NCBI RefSeq assembly: GCF_019793465.1
Contig: NZ_JAILYJ010000007.1
Location: 1-64,000 of the forward strand
Reading direction: 5' to 3'
DNA from: Rhizobium croatiense
Lineage (GTDB): Bacteria > Pseudomonadota > Alphaproteobacteria > Rhizobiales > Rhizobiaceae
DNA length: 64,000 nucleotides
The position numbers and the translations under genes are program-made. This document shows positions 18,543 through 26,640 of this stretch, piece by piece. The notes under the pieces were generated by a model, which was not told the DNA's origin, ran no database searches, and saw nothing but the letters and a program-made list of their open reading frames with translations. Position 1 is the stretch's first letter. Every line of letters starts with the position of its first letter.

Positions 18543-19346
18543 ATGACCAAGACCATTTTGATCACTGGCGCAGGCTCCGGCTTCGGCAAGGGCGCCGCCA
18601 TCGGCATGGCCAGGAACGGCCACAGCATCATTGCGACCACGCAGGTTTCCTCGCAGGTTACGCCGCTGCGTGAGGAGGTCGCCGCCCTCGGCCTCAAGAA
18701 CGTCCGTGTCGAGCGTCTCGACCTCACCGATCCCTACGACGTCAAGCAGGCGCTGGGCTGGGATTTCGACGTTCTTTGGAACAATGCCGGCATGGGCGAA
18801 GCCGGCCCGGTTTGGGAAATCCCGATCGAGCTTGTTCGCAAGAATTACGAAATCAACGTCTTCCTGCCGCTGGTACTGACTCAGGGCGTCGTCCAGAGAT
18901 GGGTGCGCGAAGGCAAGAAGGGCAAAGTGGTCTTCACATCCTCGATGGGAGGCCTCTTCACTCCGGCCAACTGGGGCACCTATGTCTCCACCAAGCACGC
19001 GTTGGAATCGATCGCCGAAGCGCTGCAGCAGGAGCTCGCCCCTTATGGCATCAAGATCCAGACGATCAACCCGGGCGCCTACTACACCGGCTACAACGAG
19101 ACGATGGCGGACAATCCGTTCCGCTGGCTGGATGACAGCAGGAACTTCACCAAGCGCGCAGATCTGCGGAAGGGTTTCGATGATTTCTTCGCAACGCCCG
19201 AAGGCAAGATGGACCCGAAGGAAATGATCGATCGGATGATCGAAGTCGTTCCGGCCGACACCGGCAGGTTCCGCAACGTCGTTCCGAAGGTCATCGAGGA
19301 CATGCTGAAGGAGCATCAGCTGAGAGCCTGGGAAAACCAGATCTAA
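18543..19346 (+). CDS. SDR family NAD(P)-dependent oxidoreductase
   Basis: This 267-aa classical short-chain dehydrogenase has the cofactor motif TGAGSGFGKG (about 8-17), NNAGMGEAG (about 79-87), the catalytic Ser in VVFTSSMGGLF and Tyr/Lys in TYVSTKHALESIAEAL. It then has INPGAYYTGYNETM in the substrate loop. A Thr/Gln pair in TTQVSSQVTPL follows the first alpha-beta unit, where an Asp/Arg would select NAD or NADP. AAAGGAATG precedes the ATG at 18543. It follows the GlcG-like gene by 53 bp. Substrate is unknown. Confidence 0.9.
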   Translation: MTKTILITGAGSGFGKGAAIGMARNGHSIIATTQVSSQVTPLREEVAALGLKNVRVERLDLTDPYDVKQALGWDFDVLWNNAGMGEAGPVWEIPIELVRKNYEINVFLPLVLTQGVVQRWVREGKKGKVVFTSSMGGLFTPANWGTYVSTKHALESIAEALQQELAPYGIKIQTINPGAYYTGYNETMADNPFRWLDDSRNFTKRADLRKGFDDFFATPEGKMDPKEMIDRMIEVVPADTGRFRNVVPKVIEDMLKEHQLRAWENQI

Positions 19347-19425
19347 GCAGATTGCTGGCGGCGAGCGCCGCAAGCGGCACCCGGCTAGCGGGTGTCGCCC
19401 ACTAATCTACCCTCTGGAGAAAACC

Positions 19426-19974
19426 ATGTCCTACACTGCAACGGCAAAAGTCTGCCGGCCGCAATCTCGGGCCAGGCGCCTCTTCAACGCAACCCTCGGC
19501 ATCGCTGTCGCCATCCTTGCTCTGGGCGGGCTCGAAGCGCGCGCCGCAGCGCAGTCTCTGACTGAAACCGAACGCCGCAACAAGGTAGCCGTCGAGGCTG
19601 GATTCGAAGCCTGGGCGGCCGGTACAGGCAGTCCTTATGATCTCCTCGCCGACGACGCCCGCTGGACAATCGAGGGCTATTCGCTGGCATCGAAGACCTA
19701 TCCCAGCCGCGAGGCATTCCTGCGTGAGGTGATCCGCCCGTTTAACGCCCGAATGAAGGCACCGCTGAAGCCGGCGATGCGCAACGTATATGTCGACGGC
19801 GACACTGTGATCGTCTTTTTCGACGCCCGTGGCGTCGCCCGCGACGGAGAGCCCTACGCAAACACCTATGCCTGGTTTCTCGACATGCGCGACGGCCGAA
19901 TCGTCCGTGCCTCGGCCTTCTTCGATTCGATCGTGTTCAACGCCTTTTGGACGCGTGTGACGCCGGTCGACTAG
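19426..19974 (+). CDS. Exported NTF2-like (SnoaL/ketosteroid-isomerase-like) protein
   Basis: This 182-aa protein has a long basic N-terminus and a hydrophobic stretch (TLGIAVAILALGGLEARAAA) ending in an AxA-type cleavage site, so it is probably periplasmic. The mature part has the NTF2/SnoaL pattern: VEAGFEAWAAGTGSPYDLLA, DDARWTIEGYSLASKTYPSR, and a strand-rich half ending DGRIVRASAFFDSIVFNAFW. Such folds act as small isomerases or hydrolases or bind hydrophobic ligands. It is the last gene after AraC, GlcG-like and SDR genes. Substrate is unknown. Confidence 0.78.
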   Translation: MSYTATAKVCRPQSRARRLFNATLGIAVAILALGGLEARAAAQSLTETERRNKVAVEAGFEAWAAGTGSPYDLLADDARWTIEGYSLASKTYPSREAFLREVIRPFNARMKAPLKPAMRNVYVDGDTVIVFFDARGVARDGEPYANTYAWFLDMRDGRIVRASAFFDSIVFNAFWTRVTPVD

Positions 19975-20136
19975 AGTCTTCCAGGTCAGAACCAAACTTG
20001 CAGTTCCAAGGTGGCGCGGCGGACATTCTACACCCTCGGATGCCCGCCGCCTTCTCTGCGGGTTCGATCAGCCGCCCTTTTTCGCTTCCTCGGCGCCATT
20101 ACCGATATCGTCACTGATATCACGGGCAGGCCCGTT

Positions 20137-20373
20137 TCAGAGTGCGTCGCGTTCGTATCGCGGTGTCCAGCCGCGGGCCATTCCGCGGCTCATCACGCTT
20201 TCTGCCAGCGCCAGTTGCCGGCGCAGATGCCTGCAGTCGTCGAGCAGAGTGCGGATCGCCGCCTTGGCATCGTCGTCATGCCAGGCAAGCACGGCTTCCA
20301 CTTCCCATGCGGGATCGGGCCAAGCCGGGTTGGAGCAAGCCGGATCGGGGCTGAATGACTTTGCCGGCTGCAT
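20137..20373 (-). CDS. Small hypothetical protein (78 aa), coupled to an upstream 56-aa ORF
   Basis: This 78-aa acidic/basic mixed protein has no membrane span. The middle part AVLAWHDDDAKAAIRTLLDD looks like one amphipathic helix, followed by CRHLRRQLALAESVMSRGMA. No family was recognised with certainty; it resembles short rhizobial ORFans. Its ATG overlaps the stop of the preceding small ORF (TGATG), which supports real translation and coupling. Confidence 0.55.
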   Translation of the reverse strand: MQPAKSFSPDPACSNPAWPDPAWEVEAVLAWHDDDAKAAIRTLLDDCRHLRRQLALAESVMSRGMARGWTPRYERDAL

Positions 20374-20543
20374 CAGTTCAACGCCAGCGGCAATTGGACC
20401 GGCCGCGGCAAGGGCGGCAGCGGCCGGCTGAGTTCGACCTTTTTCTGCCAGGCGGCGCGACGCTGTTGATCCCGCTCGCGGGCCGCGCGGGAGGCTTCGA
20501 CGAGGGCCAGGGCGTTGGCGATCACCTGTTCCGTATGTGTCAT
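20373..20543 (-). CDS. Small hypothetical protein (56 aa), first of a coupled pair
   Basis: The frame from ATG at 20541-20543 reads MTHTEQVIANALALVEASRA, then a very basic helix (ARERDQQRRAAWQKK) and a proline-rich tail (RPLPPLPRPVQLPLALN). GGAG lies just upstream at normal distance. It ends with TGA overlapping the ATG of the 78-aa gene. The helical, charged N-terminal part suggests a small protein-binding adaptor, but no family was recognised. Confidence 0.5.
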   Translation of the reverse strand: MTHTEQVIANALALVEASRAARERDQQRRAAWQKKVELSRPLPPLPRPVQLPLALN

Positions 20544-20659
20544 GACCATCTCCAGTGTTCCTGTTCTGTTCTAATTTAGACCCTTGCCCGCAGAAGTCAA
20601 GCGCCGCGGGACCTTCACGTGGAAACGGGAGAAAACGGAGATGGAGATGCGGCCGCTGT

Positions 20660-20917
20660 TCAGTCGGCGGCTTCTATGACGGCGATGCCCGCCTCCTGCG
20701 CAGCCCTGACGAAGGCTGCCCGCACATGATCCGGCGGCAGATCACCGATGATCGCATCCAGGCAGGCTTTGACGGCTTCGAAATATTCCTCGCCGTCGTC
20801 GACCGGCCAGTCATGGAGGAGCGTGCGCGCGGCATCCCACACAGAGTTGATAACGGCATAGTGCCCGAGCCCCATCGAGGCCAGGCCGACCGGTCGAAAA
20901 TGTGCCCTCTGTCTCAC
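20660..20917 (-). CDS. DUF982 domain-containing protein (85 aa)
   Basis: This 85-aa protein matches the rhizobial DUF982 pattern: FRPVGLASMGLGHYAVINSV, WDAARTLLHDWPVDDGEEYF, EAVKACLDAIIGDLPPDHVR and AAFVRAAQEAGIAVIE. The family is small, cytosolic, strongly expanded in Rhizobiaceae and of unknown function. The start is an unusual GTG at 20917 with no clear ribosome site, so a slightly different start is possible. A second DUF982 member lies at 22466-22759, on the other side of the cyclase gene. Confidence 0.75.
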   Translation of the reverse strand: MRQRAHFRPVGLASMGLGHYAVINSVWDAARTLLHDWPVDDGEEYFEAVKACLDAIIGDLPPDHVRAAFVRAAQEAGIAVIEAAD

Positions 20918-21336
20918 TTTGCTACAGCTTTTCCTGATTTCGGCGAGCTAATCGATAATATGCAAGTTGCGTGCCGTTGGCGGCGGCTTTTCGATCTTGG
21001 CCAATCATAACCGCGACAGACATGTCTCTCCAACCAGGATCCGGCGGGTGAGGCCTGAGAACGGGAAAACGCCTGAAGCCTCTCGAGGGGGTCCGGAAAC
21101 CCTGCAATCAGTCATTAAATGACAGATTATGGTAAATATCAGACTTAGCGCACCGGGCCTACTCGTTAAAACTGGCTATTTTCTTGCATATTCTGCCGAA
21201 GATGCAGCAACGCACTCCCTTTCCGGAAGCAACGCAGCGCCACGAACGCATCGTTGATTGTCCCGAAGGTGGACGGGGAGGCATTCGGATCGTACAATAC
21301 CGTTTCTTGCACGCGGCGGATCTGGGAGGACGCGCG
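20918..21336. other. 419-bp intergenic region upstream of the DUF4242-cyclase gene
   Basis: This stretch is divergent between a DUF982 gene and the cyclase gene. It contains a perfect 13-bp palindrome GTCATTAAATGAC (21111-21123) and an AT-rich section (ATTATGGTAAATATC) that could hold the cyclase promoter. Open frames here lack ribosome sites and normal codon use. No RNA gene was recognised. Confidence 0.5.
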
Positions 21337-22173
21337 ATGCCCATCTTCATGGACCGGCACTATCTCGAAGGTACCTCGCCCGCCGAGGTTGCCCAGGCGC
21401 ATCGCATGGATATCGACATTCAGGATCGATACGGCGTCAAGTTCCTCACCTACTGGTTCGACGAGCGGCGCGGGACGGCCTTCTGCCTGGTGGATGCGCC
21501 CGATATGGAAACCGTCCAATGTGTGCATCGCGAGGCGCACGGCTTTGTCGCCAATGAGATCGTCGAAGTGGCTCTGTCGGCGGTCGAGGCCTTTCTCGGC
21601 CGCATCAATGACCCTGATCCGGCGCCCGGCCAGTCGTCGCCGCAAATGGATCCCGGCCACCGGGCGATCCTCTTTACCGATATCGTCGGCTCGACCGAGA
21701 TGACGGCGCGCCTCGGCGATCGTATGGGGACAGAGCTGGTCCGGGCCCATGACGCAATCGTGCGCCGATGCCTCGGCAAGAATTCAGGCCGCGAAGTCAA
21801 GCACACCGGCGACGGCATCATGGCGGCTTTCGCGGTGACAACGGCAGCTGTCGAATGCGCCATGGCGATCCAGCAGGAGTTCCAACATTACAACGGCGGC
21901 AACAATGCCCAGCCGATCCATATCCGCATCGGGCTCGATTGCGGCGAGCCGGTCGAGGACAGCAACGACCTCTTCGGCTCGACCGTGCAACTGGCGGCCC
22001 GCCTCTGCGCGGCAGCCGCCAGCGACCAGATCCTGGTGTCGGAGAATATTTTCCGGGAATATGGCGCGACCGATGTCTTCGCCCACGCGACGCGCCGCCG
22101 GCTCAAGGGATTTTCCAAGCCGATGCTGGTTTTCCGATGCGACTGGAGCAACGCCGGCCGGCACCTGAGCTAA
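21337..22173 (+). CDS. DUF4242 domain fused to a class III adenylate/guanylate cyclase
   Basis: This 278-aa soluble protein has two parts. Residues 1-90 (MPIFMDRHYLEGTSPAEVAQ, LTYWFDERRGTAFCLVDAPD, VHREAHGFVANEIVEV) resemble the DUF4242/SCO4226-type nickel-binding ferredoxin-like domain, with His and Cys positions suited to metal binding. Residues 105-275 form a class III cyclase: metal Asp115 in ILFTDIVGST, second Asp about 159 in HTGDGIMAAF, the dimerisation/substrate strand IRIGLDCGEPVE, DLFGSTVQLAARLCAAA, and the C-terminal RRLKGFSKPMLVF. GGGAGGA at 21324-21330 sets the start. It likely makes cAMP (or cGMP) in response to a metal or small ligand. It is monocistronic. Confidence 0.87.
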   Translation: MPIFMDRHYLEGTSPAEVAQAHRMDIDIQDRYGVKFLTYWFDERRGTAFCLVDAPDMETVQCVHREAHGFVANEIVEVALSAVEAFLGRINDPDPAPGQSSPQMDPGHRAILFTDIVGSTEMTARLGDRMGTELVRAHDAIVRRCLGKNSGREVKHTGDGIMAAFAVTTAAVECAMAIQQEFQHYNGGNNAQPIHIRIGLDCGEPVEDSNDLFGSTVQLAARLCAAAASDQILVSENIFREYGATDVFAHATRRRLKGFSKPMLVFRCDWSNAGRHLS

Positions 22174-22211
22174 AGCGCGTCGCATCCAATTTGATTCATG
22201 CGACGCGCTTT
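22173..22211. repeat. 14-bp-stem inverted repeat after the cyclase gene
   Basis: AAAGCGCGTCGCAT (22173-22186) and ATGCGACGCGCTTT (22198-22211) are perfect inverted arms around a 11-bp loop, starting on the last base of the cyclase stop codon. The hairpin may end the transcript or protect it from 3' decay. Units of this form are common in rhizobial intergenic regions. Confidence 0.65.
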
Positions 22212-22224
22212 AGCTCTATGTTTT

Positions 22225-22397
22225 ATGCATATCGTTGTCCCGGAACCGCTTCACACTTCCGGGCGATATGCATTAGCCCTTTGTTTTTATGCATATCGTT
22301 GTCCCGGAACCGCTTCACACTTCCGGGCGATATGCATTAGCCCTTTGTTTTTATGCATGTCGCCCGGAACAGCTGCACATTTCCGGGCGACATGCAT
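22225..22397. repeat. Three tandem palindromic repeats, 64-bp period
   Basis: Copies at 22225-22273, 22289-22337 and 22353-22397 repeat with an exact 64-bp period. The first two are identical by eye; each begins ATGCATATCG and ends CGATATGCAT with CCGGAACCGCTTCACACTTC inside. The third is shorter and more perfectly palindromic (ATGCATGTCGCCCGGAAC ... CCGGGCGACATGCAT). Spacers read TAGCCCTTTGTTTTT. The unit is a rhizobial repeated palindromic element. No coding role is supported. Confidence 0.8.
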
Positions 22398-22465
22398 CAG
22401 CGCACCGCCGATTATCTCGCGGCGGCCGAACCCGTCTCGTTTCGGCCGCGGCTGTGCGCTTATGA

Positions 22466-22759
22466 TCAGGCATTGCCGATCGGATGATCGCTCATCAGCG
22501 GCTCGAATTTCGTCGCGCCCTCGGCCTTTGCCAGCACGCCCGACATCTTCAGAAACCGCCGGAAATTCTCCCGCGCCGCGTTCAGCGGGAAACGGCCGCT
22601 CGCCGTATCCCTGCATGCCTTCAGCAGCGTTTCATATGCCAAACCTCGTTTGTCCTGCGGCCACTCCTCCAGAAAATCGAAGATTTCGTCGAGACTCGTG
22701 ATCTCAGCGACGAAATGCTGGCGACGAAGAAAAACCGGCTCGAACCGAGCTTCTGGCAT
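22466..22759 (-). CDS. DUF982 domain-containing protein (97 aa)
   Basis: This 97-aa small cytosolic protein shows the DUF982 pattern: FEPVFLRRQHFVAEITSLDE, IFDFLEEWPQDKRGLAYETL, LKACRDTASGRFPLNAAREN and FRRFLKMSGVL, with a short C-terminal extension. Function is unknown. GGGAGGATAC immediately upstream is a good ribosome site. It faces the DUF4242-cyclase gene across the tandem palindromes; the second DUF982 gene lies on the far side of the cyclase. Confidence 0.72.
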   Translation of the reverse strand: MPEARFEPVFLRRQHFVAEITSLDEIFDFLEEWPQDKRGLAYETLLKACRDTASGRFPLNAARENFRRFLKMSGVLAKAEGATKFEPLMSDHPIGNA

Positions 22760-23019
22760 AGTATCCTCCCATTTATATTACTTTTTTATGGGATTATATT
22801 ACTGAAAAAGCTTGAGTAATTCAAGACAAATCAGGTTTGGTTCGCCAGCAAACACAGTGCAACTACTTCCATAACGACAGAATAGCACAGCCGGATCGGC
22901 CGGACATAAAATGTGCAATCGCGTGTCATCAGGCGCACGTCATCGCGTCCAGCTCTCCTCGCAATTGCATGCGCCGCCATGATAGATTGCGCGCGCGGAT
23001 CAACCCGAGGGAGATGCAG

Positions 23020-23202
23020 ATGAGCCGATTTATGAGATTGGCCGTAGCCGGAGTGCTGATCGGCCTCTCCGCCATCGCGTCTTCCTGCACCTCGCCTGCG
23101 CGGCACCACAGGGAGGATTTTCAATATCAGCTGGATACATCCAGGAACCCGGCTTGCGCCGGTGGATTCAGACCCGGCAACGCTCGCTCGTGCAGCTATT
23201 GA
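23020..23202 (+). CDS. Small putative lipoprotein (60 aa)
   Basis: This 60-aa protein has a basic start (MSRFMR), a hydrophobic segment (LAVAGVLIGLSAIASSC) and a lipobox-like ASSC with Cys23 as the lipidation site. The short, polar mature part has two further cysteines that could form a disulfide. GAGGGAG at about 23006-23012 sets the ATG at 23020. No family was recognised. It is probably anchored in the outer or inner membrane and stands alone. Confidence 0.55.
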   Translation: MSRFMRLAVAGVLIGLSAIASSCTSPARHHREDFQYQLDTSRNPACAGGFRPGNARSCSY

Positions 23203-23613
23203 CGGGCGCAGGGCTTGGCAGTGTCTACGCGCAGCCACAGACAAACGGATACCGCACGATGCAAGCTCATAAGCTGTGTCGTTTCCGCATCACTGTCTGC
23301 AGGGTTGTAAAAATCCGCTTGGCAATGGCGAATTGCTCCGCTACATAACGCTCACCGCTCAGATCTAACACTCCAGATCGAACACAGGGAGGCGTTGCAT
23401 GACACCAGCATTCATCGACAGCTTCCCGCATGGAATGTGCCGACGCTAGGTCACTTCCATTCGCGGTCCGCCTCGAGCGCGCCCGACATGCGGTTTTTTC
23501 ATCCTTCATAGCCCGATTGATCTGACGGGATCATTTTGTCTCCCGCCTGGGCTGTGGCATCTCACTCTCGATTTTGAGGACCGGTCGCCGAAATCCGGGC
23601 CGGGCAGGTTAAG
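23203..23613. other. 411-bp region without a supported gene
   Basis: This lies between the small lipoprotein gene and the ABC exporter gene. Short frames here have poor codon use and no ribosome sites. It should contain the exporter promoter; no clear operator, repeat or RNA was seen. Confidence 0.45.
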
Positions 23614-25404
23614 ATGACTCGCAAGAAGCTCGATTTTCGCGCCGATGCCTATCGCCAGGTGCTCGGCTTTGTTTTTCATCATTGGACCCATCGGCCCGTT
23701 TTGGTCGGCGCCATCATCGTGCTGGTGGTAGCAAGCACGCTGGCCGAAGTCATGGTGCCGGTGTTTTCCGGCCGGATCGTCGATGCCATTGCCGGCGGCA
23801 ATGCGGCCGATGGCGCGCTCAGCGCCTTTGTCATGGTCGTGGTTCTGGGCCTTGCCAGCGTGGTGCTGCGCTGGTTCATTTTCAACGGCATCATCCGGCT
23901 GACGCTGCGCATCATGGCGGATGTGGTCAATAACGGCTTCCACAAGGTGCAGCGCTTCTCCACCGACTGGCACGCCAACAGCTTTGCCGGGTCGACCGTG
24001 CGCAAGATCACCCGCGGCATGTGGGCGCTCGACTCGCTCAACGACCTGTTGCTGGTCGCGCTGCTGCCATCCATCGTCATGCTCGTCGGCGCCAGTCTCG
24101 TGCTCGGCAGCTACTGGCCGGTCATGGGCCTGTTCGTCGCTCTGGGGTCGCTGATCTATATCGGCGTGACCGTGGCGCTTTCCATGGGCTTCGTGTCGCC
24201 GGCAGCGCGGCTCGCCAATGCCTGGGATACCAAGCTTGGCGGAGCGCTCGCCGATGCCATCAGCTGCAATTCGGTGGTCAAGGCCTTCGGCGCCGAAAAC
24301 CGCGAAGAGCTGCGCCTGCACCACGTGCTGGCCAAATGGGACAGGCGCACCCGGCGCACATGGAAGCGCGGCACATTCAGCGGTACGATCCAGGGCTTCA
24401 TGATGGTTTCCATGCAGGCGGGCATTCTGGGAACGGGCCTCATCATGTGGCGGCAGGGGCTGGCGACGCCGGGCGACATCACCTTCGTGCTGGCGATGTT
24501 CTTCGTTCTGCAGGGGTATCTGCGCAATGTCGGCCAGGACATTCGCAACCTGCAGCGCGCCGTCAACGACATGGAAGAGCTGGTGCTGCTCGACAAGATG
24601 CCGCTTGGTGTCGAGGACAAGCCGGACGCCAGGCCGATCGCGATCGATACGGGCGAGATCGTCTTCGACCGCGTCACCTTCCAATATGGCGCACATCCCG
24701 ATCCGCTCTATGAGGACTTTTCCGTCACCATCAAGCCGGGCGAGCGCGTCGGCCTGGTGGGGCATTCGGGCTCGGGCAAGACGACCTTCGTCAAGCTCAT
24801 CCAGCGCCTCTATGACGTCAATTCGGGCGCCATCCGCATTGACGGACAGGATATCGCCGACGTCAGGCAATCAGACCTGCGCGGCCAGATCGCCATCGTG
24901 CAGCAGGAGCCGATCCTGTTCCATCGCACGCTGGCGGAAAACATCTCCTATGGCCGGCCGAACGCCTCGCGGCGCGAGATCGAGCAGGCGGCGAAACAGG
25001 CCAATGCGCACGGCTTCATCATAAGCCTTCCCAAGGGCTATGAAACGATGGTCGGCGAACGCGGCGTCAAGCTGTCGGGCGGTGAGCGGCAGCGCGTCGC
25101 CCTCGCCCGCGCGTTCCTCGCCGATGCGCCGGTGCTGATCCTGGACGAGGCGACGTCGAGCCTCGACAGCGAGAGCGAAGTGCAGATCCAGCAGGCCATG
25201 GAACGGCTGATGGACGGCCGAACGACGCTGGTGATCGCCCACCGACTGTCGACGGTGCGCGCCCTCGACCGGCTGCTGGTCTTCGACAAGGGGAAGATCG
25301 TCGAAGAGGGCGACCACCAGGCGCTGATCCGGCTAAACGGCGGCATCTACCGGCGGCTGTTCGAACGGCAGGCGCTGGAACTCACCAAGGGCTTGGTGGC
25401 CTAA
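23614..25404 (+). CDS. ABC transporter, fused permease and ATP-binding domains (exporter type)
   Basis: This 596-aa half-transporter has six predicted spans in residues 20-320 (PVLVGAIIVLVVASTLAEVM, LSAFVMVVVLGLASVVLRWF, LLLVALLPSIVMLVGASLVL among others), then an ATPase domain. The ATPase has Walker A GHSGSGKTT, a Q-loop IVQQEPILFHRTLAENISYG, signature LSGGERQRVALARAFL, Walker B LILDEATSSLDSESE and H-loop IAHRLST. It acts as a homodimer in the inner membrane, probably exporting lipids, drugs or a peptide. No partner genes are near. A strong terminator follows it at 25413. Confidence 0.9.
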   Translation: MTRKKLDFRADAYRQVLGFVFHHWTHRPVLVGAIIVLVVASTLAEVMVPVFSGRIVDAIAGGNAADGALSAFVMVVVLGLASVVLRWFIFNGIIRLTLRIMADVVNNGFHKVQRFSTDWHANSFAGSTVRKITRGMWALDSLNDLLLVALLPSIVMLVGASLVLGSYWPVMGLFVALGSLIYIGVTVALSMGFVSPAARLANAWDTKLGGALADAISCNSVVKAFGAENREELRLHHVLAKWDRRTRRTWKRGTFSGTIQGFMMVSMQAGILGTGLIMWRQGLATPGDITFVLAMFFVLQGYLRNVGQDIRNLQRAVNDMEELVLLDKMPLGVEDKPDARPIAIDTGEIVFDRVTFQYGAHPDPLYEDFSVTIKPGERVGLVGHSGSGKTTFVKLIQRLYDVNSGAIRIDGQDIADVRQSDLRGQIAIVQQEPILFHRTLAENISYGRPNASRREIEQAAKQANAHGFIISLPKGYETMVGERGVKLSGGERQRVALARAFLADAPVLILDEATSSLDSESEVQIQQAMERLMDGRTTLVIAHRLSTVRALDRLLVFDKGKIVEEGDHQALIRLNGGIYRRLFERQALELTKGLVA

Positions 25405-25412
25405 ACTGGAAT

Positions 25413-25436
25413 GCCGGGGCTGAAGCCCCGGCTTTT
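25413..25436 (+). terminator. Rho-independent terminator after the ABC exporter gene
   Basis: A perfect 8-bp stem GCCGGGGC/GCCCCGGC with a TGAA tetraloop is followed by TTTT. It starts 9 bp after the exporter stop codon. Confidence 0.85.
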
Positions 25437-25532
25437 GATAACGACAATGGCGCTGCAGTCGAGCTTCTCCAGGCTGAGGCCGCGGTGGGCGTCGGCTGGC
25501 GCGATTTCGTTCTCCCACGGCAACCCTGCGCC

Positions 25533-26507
25533 CTACTGCTCGGCAGCCCGGTATATCTCGGCCAGGTCGCACAAATCCCAGTTACCGCCAGTCAAAACCG
25601 CACAGACCTTTTCATCCGGCCTGACTTCTATCGAGCCGGCGAGCAGAGCTCCGATACCGATCGATGCGGCCGGTTCAGCGATCAGCTTCGCATCCCTCGC
25701 CAGGCTACGCATGCCTGCGATGATATGTTCATCATCAACAAGGACGATCTCGTCGACATATTTTTCGATGATCGGATACGGGTTCTGCCCCGGAACGCTT
25801 ATCCTCAAGCCGTCCGCGATGGTGTTCTTCAGCGGAAACGAGGTGCGTTCCTTATTGATTCGGCTGTGAAAATACTTCGGCGTCAAAGCGGGCTCAGCGC
25901 CTATGACCCGCACCGAGGGTTTTGTTTCCTTGATGGCGGTGGCAATGCCTGAGATAAGCCCTCCGCCACCGACGGGCACGATGACCGTATCCACATCGTC
26001 CAAATCTTCCAGTATCTCACATCCGATCGTGCCCTGCCCTGCCATGACAACGGGATCCTCAAACCCGTGAATGGTCGCGTAGTTGTTTTGCTCGGCGATT
26101 TCATAGACCTTTTTCCATCTGGCAGCAGTATCACCGTCGAACAGAATGACTTCGGCGCCGAGAGCCCGCGTGTTGGCGATCTTGATTGCCGGCGTGGTAA
26201 CCGGGAGCACCAGGATCACTTTTACGCCGAGCATCCTCGCCGCGTAGGAAAGCCCCTGGGCGTGGTTGCCCGACGAACTGGCGATGACGCCGTTTGCAAG
26301 CTCCTGTCGCGTAAGCGAAAGCGCCTTGTTGAGAGCGCCGCGGATTTTGAATGCACCGGTGATCTGCAGCGTCTCAGGCTTGAGATAGAGCTGGCAGCCA
26401 ACGTCTTTCTCTATTTTTTCCGCACGTAGCAGCGGCGTGTGCCTGATGTGGGGCTTAAGCCTTTCTCGGGCTTCGCGTATGTCCTGAATAGTCGGGTAGT
26501 TGCGCAT
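25533..26507 (-). CDS. Threonine/serine dehydratase-like PLP enzyme (EutB / hydroxyaspartate dehydratase type)
   Basis: This 324-aa fold-type II PLP enzyme lacks the C-terminal ACT domain of biosynthetic IlvA. It has the PLP Lys in [15 protein letters not shown], the substrate loop [20 protein letters not shown], the phosphate-binding [20 protein letters not shown] and a C-terminal [12 protein letters not shown]. Catabolic threonine dehydratases, EutB of hydroxyectoine degradation and BhcB (beta-hydroxyaspartate dehydratase) all share this architecture. The neighbour upstream in the same direction is an ornithine-cyclodeaminase-like gene, the usual partner of EutB/BhcB (EutC/BhcD). AAGGAG precedes the ATG. 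Local GC looks slightly lower than in core genes. The substrate is not decided by sequence alone. Confidence 0.85.
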   Translation of the reverse strand: MRNYPTIQDIREARERLKPHIRHTPLLRAEKIEKDVGCQLYLKPETLQITGAFKIRGALNKALSLTRQELANGVIASSSGNHAQGLSYAARMLGVKVILVLPVTTPAIKIANTRALGAEVILFDGDTAARWKKVYEIAEQNNYATIHGFEDPVVMAGQGTIGCEILEDLDDVDTVIVPVGGGGLISGIATAIKETKPSVRVIGAEPALTPKYFHSRINKERTSFPLKNTIADGLRISVPGQNPYPIIEKYVDEIVLVDDEHIIAGMRSLARDAKLIAEPAASIGIGALLAGSIEVRPDEKVCAVLTGGNWDLCDLAEIYRAAEQ

Positions 26508-26640
26508 GATGCTCCTTGCCTTCCGCTTCAGGCCGACATTCTTGCGAATATTGGCGGAGAGCGCTCATCGACGGTTGTTTTGATTTTGAGGCCAAGCCTT
26601 GGATTTTCTCGCAAGCCGGTCGGAAGAGCGCACGGCCTCG

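Noticed and set aside
22225..22397. Possible CRISPR array
   Set aside because: There are only three copies, the repeats are long (45-49 bp) palindromes, the spacers are identical and only 15 bp long, and no cas genes are present.
22198..22701. Plus-strand frame across the tandem palindromes
   Set aside because: Its repeated peptide arises from the 64-bp DNA repeats, and it overlaps the DUF982 gene on the other strand.
23506..24870. Minus-strand open frame of 454 codons opposite the ABC exporter
   Set aside because: The plus strand has a full exporter with Walker and signature motifs; the minus frame has no start context.
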